A stretch of 8,024 bases of DNA. Origin: Gammaproteobacteria bacterium. GTDB lineage: Bacteria > Pseudomonadota > Gammaproteobacteria > Steroidobacterales > SZUA-146. The stretch covers positions 1 to 8,024 of the forward strand of contig JABDLQ010000349.1 of assembly GCA_013002925.1 (NCBI GenBank), read 5' to 3'. The notes below the pieces were generated by a model. It was not told the origin of the DNA. It made no database searches and worked only from the letters and a program-made list of their open reading frames with translations. Positions 5,219-8,024 of the stretch are shown here, in pieces. Position 1 is the stretch's first letter; each line of letters begins with the position of its first letter. Both the position numbers and the translations under genes were made by a program.

Positions 5219-7115
5219 CGTCACCGCGCATGACGCGGTTGTGAAATCCGTCAAACATCAGCAATGCCCAGATAATTGCCGTGTAGTCGCTCTTGCCGCT
5301 GAAGTGATCCTGACCAATTTTGCGTAACTGGTCGACGTCAAAAAACCCACTGTCCGCGAGGCCCTCGCCGCCCAACACATGAGCCACCTTGTCCTTTAGC
5401 GGGCCACGAAACCAGCTGCCGATTGGCACGGCAAAGCCCATTTTCGGGCGATACAGAATGTCGTGTGGCAACAATTGCTCGAGTGATGTCTTGAAAATAT
5501 GTTTGCCTTCGCGTCCATGTAATTTATCGCCTGGACGCAAGCCGGACACCCAGTCTACGAAAGTATGATCCAGCAGCGGAACACGAACTTCAAGCCCCTG
5601 CGCCATGCTCGTGCGATCAACCTTGGTCAGGATGTCGCCGGGCAAATAAGTTTTGAAATCCAGGTACTGAACCAGGGACAACCCATCATCCGTTGGGGCG
5701 TCGGCAGCATATCGCCGAAAATGCTCGATCGACTGGTAGCCCGCCAGTTCCCGCTTGAACGCATCGGAAAACAGCCGTTGCCGCAACCCGGTCGGAAATA
5801 TCGACACACTATGCAGGTATCCGGCCAGACTGTCGCGGCCCAGCGCTTCCAGCGTTGATTTTGCGCGTAACACCTGCGGCGCCCAGTCCAGTTTGGGATA
5901 CAAACGACCCAACGTTCCAAACAGGGGGCCGCGCACGCCTTGTGGTAATCTGCGACGCACTTTTTCTTCGTACATATGCCAGCGATAGCGCCGATATCCG
6001 GCAAAATTTTCGTCACCACCATCTCCGGACAACGCCACCTTTACCTGCTTTCGGGCCAGTTCACATACCCGGTAAGTCGGCATGGCTGAACTATCGGCAT
6101 AAGGCTCATCGTACAGGTAACTGAGATGGTCGATCAGGTCAAAGTCTTCCGGATCAACCTGTTCGACATAGTGTTGTGTTTGCAGGTGTTTCGCGACCTG
6201 GTCTGCATAGCGTGCCTCATTGAATTCCGGATCGCCAAAAGATATCGAGCAGGTTCGCACCGGGGCGTCCGAGAGTTGTGACATCATTGCCACAATGGCA
6301 CTGGAATCGACACCCCCTGACAGAAAAGCGCCCAGCGGCACATCAGCGATCATGCGCAGGCGCACCGACTCCTGCAAACGTTCAATGATCTCTGCTTCGG
6401 CATCAGCAACCCGATAGTTGCCGTGGGGTGCGAATGAAATATCCCAATATTGCCGCGGTTCAGGCACCGACTGACCACGCCGTACCAGCAGTGTGTGCCC
6501 GGGTGGTAGTTTGAACACATTTTTCAGTATCGTATAAGGCTCGGGCACGTATCCGAACGTAAAATAGTCTTCGACTGCACCGGGCATAATATTTCGTTCC
6601 AACCCCGGGTGTTCCAGCAGAACTTTTAGCTCCGATCCAAACAAAAAGAAATCGTCTGCGGTGCAGGCATAATAAAACGGCTTGATACCGATCCGGTCCC
6701 GGGCTGCGAATACACAGTCCTGGTTGCGATCCCAGATAACAAACGCAAACATCCCGTTTAATCGTGAAACGCATTCTGGCCCCCACACCTGCCAGCCGTG
6801 AACGATCACCTCCGTGTCTGAGTCAGTCGCAAATATACAACCCAGTTGGCGCAATTCTGCACGCAGTTCCTGATAGTTATAAATCTCACCGTTAAACGTA
6901 ATCGCAACAGTACCATCTGTGTTATAAATCGGTTGTTTACCGCCAGCCAGATCGATAATGGAAAGACGCCGATGACCGAGCCCCACACCAGGCTCTACAT
7001 GGGTGCCAAAATCGTCCGGTCCACGATGACTTACCGTGTCATTCATTCGACGCAACAAGGATTCATCAATCCGGCGTTTTTCCCTGTAATCAAATATCCC
7101 TGAAATACCACACAT
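5199..7115 (-). CDS. Asparagine synthase-like amidotransferase, exosortase A-associated
   Basis: A 638-residue class II glutamine amidotransferase fused to an ATP-dependent amide synthetase. It would hydrolyse glutamine at the N-terminal site and use ATP to attach the ammonia to a carboxylate. Glutaminase features are the nucleophile Cys2 (MCGISGIFDY), RRLSIIDL at 49-56, NGEIYNY at 75-81 and DSDTE at 98-102. Synthetase features are the PP-loop SGGVDS at 266-271, DEPYADSSAMPTY at 336-348, SGDGGDE at 363-369 and LTKVDRTSMAQGLEVRVPLLDH in the C-terminal third. Length and motifs fit 'exosortase A system-associated amidotransferase 1' (the TIGR03108 type as I recall it) rather than housekeeping AsnB of about 550 residues. 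The ATG at 7115 is fixed by the need for Cys at position 2 and is preceded by AGGA eight bases upstream. The neighbours imply a role in modifying an EPS sugar or peptide; true asparagine synthesis is possible but less likely. Confidence 0.93.
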   Translation of the reverse strand: MCGISGIFDYREKRRIDESLLRRMNDTVSHRGPDDFGTHVEPGVGLGHRRLSIIDLAGGKQPIYNTDGTVAITFNGEIYNYQELRAELRQLGCIFATDSDTEVIVHGWQVWGPECVSRLNGMFAFVIWDRNQDCVFAARDRIGIKPFYYACTADDFFLFGSELKVLLEHPGLERNIMPGAVEDYFTFGYVPEPYTILKNVFKLPPGHTLLVRRGQSVPEPRQYWDISFAPHGNYRVADAEAEIIERLQESVRLRMIADVPLGAFLSGGVDSSAIVAMMSQLSDAPVRTCSISFGDPEFNEARYADQVAKHLQTQHYVEQVDPEDFDLIDHLSYLYDEPYADSSAMPTYRVCELARKQVKVALSGDGGDENFAGYRRYRWHMYEEKVRRRLPQGVRGPLFGTLGRLYPKLDWAPQVLRAKSTLEALGRDSLAGYLHSVSIFPTGLRQRLFSDAFKRELAGYQSIEHFRRYAADAPTDDGLSLVQYLDFKTYLPGDILTKVDRTSMAQGLEVRVPLLDHTFVDWVSGLRPGDKLHGREGKHIFKTSLEQLLPHDILYRPKMGFAVPIGSWFRGPLKDKVAHVLGGEGLADSGFFDVDQLRKIGQDHFSGKSDYTAIIWALLMFDGFHNRVMRGDDARAAA

Positions 7116-7123
7116 CGTCTTTT

Positions 7124-7128
7124 TCCTG
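7124..7128 (-). promoter_or_regulatory. Ribosome-binding site of the amidotransferase gene
   Basis: Minus-strand CAGGA at 7124-7128 lies eight bases before the ATG at 7115 and directly after the TAA stop of the preceding glycosyltransferase. This 14-base junction shows the two genes are co-transcribed and supports the start that places Cys at position 2. Confidence 0.65.
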
Positions 7129-7129
7129 T

Positions 7130-8024
7130 TTATGCTGCGCTATGCACACTGGTGTACAGATTTGCGTAGCTTGCCACCATCTTTTCCAGAGTAAAATCTT
7201 TTTCCACCCGTTGCCTTGCGGCCTGACCATGACGATGGCGCAATGGCTCGTCATCCGCATAGCGCAGAATCATGGCGGCAAGTGCCATCTCATCACCACC
7301 TGGATAGAGAAGCCCGTTCACCTCGTGCTCGACAAGCTCACTATTGCCACCGACGTCAGCTGCTATAACCGGTAAACCGCTCGCCATCGCCTCGAGTATC
7401 GTATTTGAAATACCTTCGTTAAAAGAAGGCAAAACAAAAACATCAAATTCTCGCATGACCTGCGGTATATCACTGCGTGGTCCATCAAGAATCACGCATT
7501 TTTCGAGGCCAGCGTCAACAATCTCGGAGCGCAGCACAGATTCCATGCTACCACTGCCAACTAGCCGGACCTGAAGCCCAATGCCTGTATCTGTTGTTGC
7601 ACCCAGGTGCGCGACTGCACGCACAAGTGACGGCAGATTTTTAACCTCCTCCAGTCGCCCGACAAATCCAATAACAAAATGTTCATGTTCATGTTCACGC
7701 CTGTCAGCTGGCTTGAATCTCTCGTGATCCACGCCGTTGTAAATCTGTACAAGTTTGTGGGGCGCTATACCCACCTCCTCGCGCTGCCAATTCCTGATAT
7801 GACGTGACACAGACAAACATTTACACGCAATCAGCGACATCCACCTGCGCAATAACAAATAGCGGCGATTTGCACCCTTAATATCGTGCATATCCCAACC
7901 GTGCTCGCTATGGATCAGTTTTGCACCGCCCGCGAGTCGTACAACCAATGCACAATCAACCGTGCCAAAATTTCTCGTGTGCACTATCTGTGGGCGAATT
8001 TTTCGCAACAGCTTCCATAACCGC
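7130..8024 (-). CDS. Glycosyltransferase family 4, PEP-CTERM/EpsH1-associated type, 5' end cut by the right edge
   Basis: Predicted GT-B sugar transferase of the EPS locus. The frame stays open to the window edge (RLWKLLRKIRPQ), so the start lies outside; about 298 residues are visible, and relatives are roughly 370-380 long, so some 75-80 N-terminal residues are missing. An internal TTG at 8008 is not the true start because the N-terminal Rossmann half would be absent. Visible motifs are IVHTRNFGTVD, HSEHGWDMHD, IYNGVDHERFKP at the domain junction, FVGRLEEVKNLPSLVRAV, LVGSGSMESVLR and the EX7E motif in NEGISNTILEAMASGLPVIA. The HTRN...EHGWD pair is characteristic of the 'sugar transferase, PEP-CTERM/EpsH1 system associated' group (TIGR03088 type as I recall it). 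It ends with TAA at 7130-7132, 14 nt before the amidotransferase gene. A hexanucleotide triplication encodes HEHEHE within it. Confidence 0.9.
   Translation of the reverse strand, partial: RLWKLLRKIRPQIVHTRNFGTVDCALVVRLAGGAKLIHSEHGWDMHDIKGANRRYLLLRRWMSLIACKCLSVSRHIRNWQREEVGIAPHKLVQIYNGVDHERFKPADRREHEHEHFVIGFVGRLEEVKNLPSLVRAVAHLGATTDTGIGLQVRLVGSGSMESVLRSEIVDAGLEKCVILDGPRSDIPQVMREFDVFVLPSFNEGISNTILEAMASGLPVIAADVGGNSELVEHEVNGLLYPGGDEMALAAMILRYADDEPLRHRHGQAARQRVEKDFTLEKMVASYANLYTSVHSAA
7679..7696. repeat. Three tandem copies of the hexamer ATGTTC
   Basis: ATGTTC occurs three times in a row at 7679-7696. On the minus strand it encodes alternating Glu and His in the linker between the two glycosyltransferase domains, just before the FVIGFVGR strand. 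The unit is six bases, so copy-number change would keep the frame. Confidence 0.6.

Noticed and set aside
5627..6022. 131-codon minus-strand open frame inside the amidotransferase gene
   Set aside because: It is an alternative frame of a gene with intact catalytic motifs; the Cys/Trp/Arg-rich translation looks non-coding.
5199..7115. Housekeeping asparagine synthetase B
   Set aside because: Length of 638 residues and its place between two EPS glycosyltransferases fit the exosortase-associated amidotransferase better.
1..8024. CRISPR array, insertion sequence, prophage, tRNA or rRNA
   Set aside because: No spaced direct repeats, transposase motifs, terminal inverted repeats or conserved RNA gene sequences were seen; the window is almost fully occupied by the six operon genes.

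Overview
The window reads as one end of a large exopolysaccharide (EPS) biosynthesis locus of the exosortase A / PEP-CTERM type, from a Gram-negative bacterium. A beta- or gammaproteobacterium is the likeliest host: these gene families are typical there, base composition is moderate (roughly low to mid 50s % GC by eye), and the sugar dehydrogenase is very close to Pseudomonas AlgD. Family assignments were made by reading protein motifs, not by database search.

Layout. Six genes lie head to tail on the minus strand, transcribed from position 8024 towards 230: (1) a family-4 glycosyltransferase cut by the right edge, (2) an asparagine-synthase-like amidotransferase, (3) a second family-4 glycosyltransferase, (4) an AlgD-like GDP-mannose 6-dehydrogenase, (5) a multi-membrane-span O-antigen-ligase/Wzy-like protein of the exosortase-A-associated type, and (6) a NodB-type polysaccharide deacetylase. 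Genes 1-2 and 5-6 are separated by 14-16 nt and genes 2-3 overlap slightly, as expected for one operon. The 3-4 and 4-5 junctions are longer (78 and 86 nt) and carry dyad symmetries and possible regulatory elements. At the left edge the last 28 codons of a plus-strand gene converge on the operon, so the EPS block probably ends near position 230.

How the genes work together (inference from families). The two glycosyltransferases would add sugars to a growing repeat unit on the cytoplasmic face. The AlgD-like enzyme would supply GDP-mannuronic acid. The amidotransferase could convert a carboxyl group, possibly that of the uronic acid, to an amide. The membrane ligase/polymerase would polymerise or transfer the glycan, and the deacetylase would remove acyl groups. 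The exosortase itself, the polysaccharide export genes and PEP-CTERM substrates are not visible and would lie beyond position 8024 or elsewhere.

Novelty. I see no mobile element, CRISPR array, tRNA or rRNA, and no clearly undescribed system. The most interesting points are an AlgD-like dehydrogenase in the same operon as an amidotransferase (possible amidated uronic-acid EPS), the palindrome-bearing gap before the TTG-started dehydrogenase gene, and the leader mini-ORF plus hairpins around the ligase gene.
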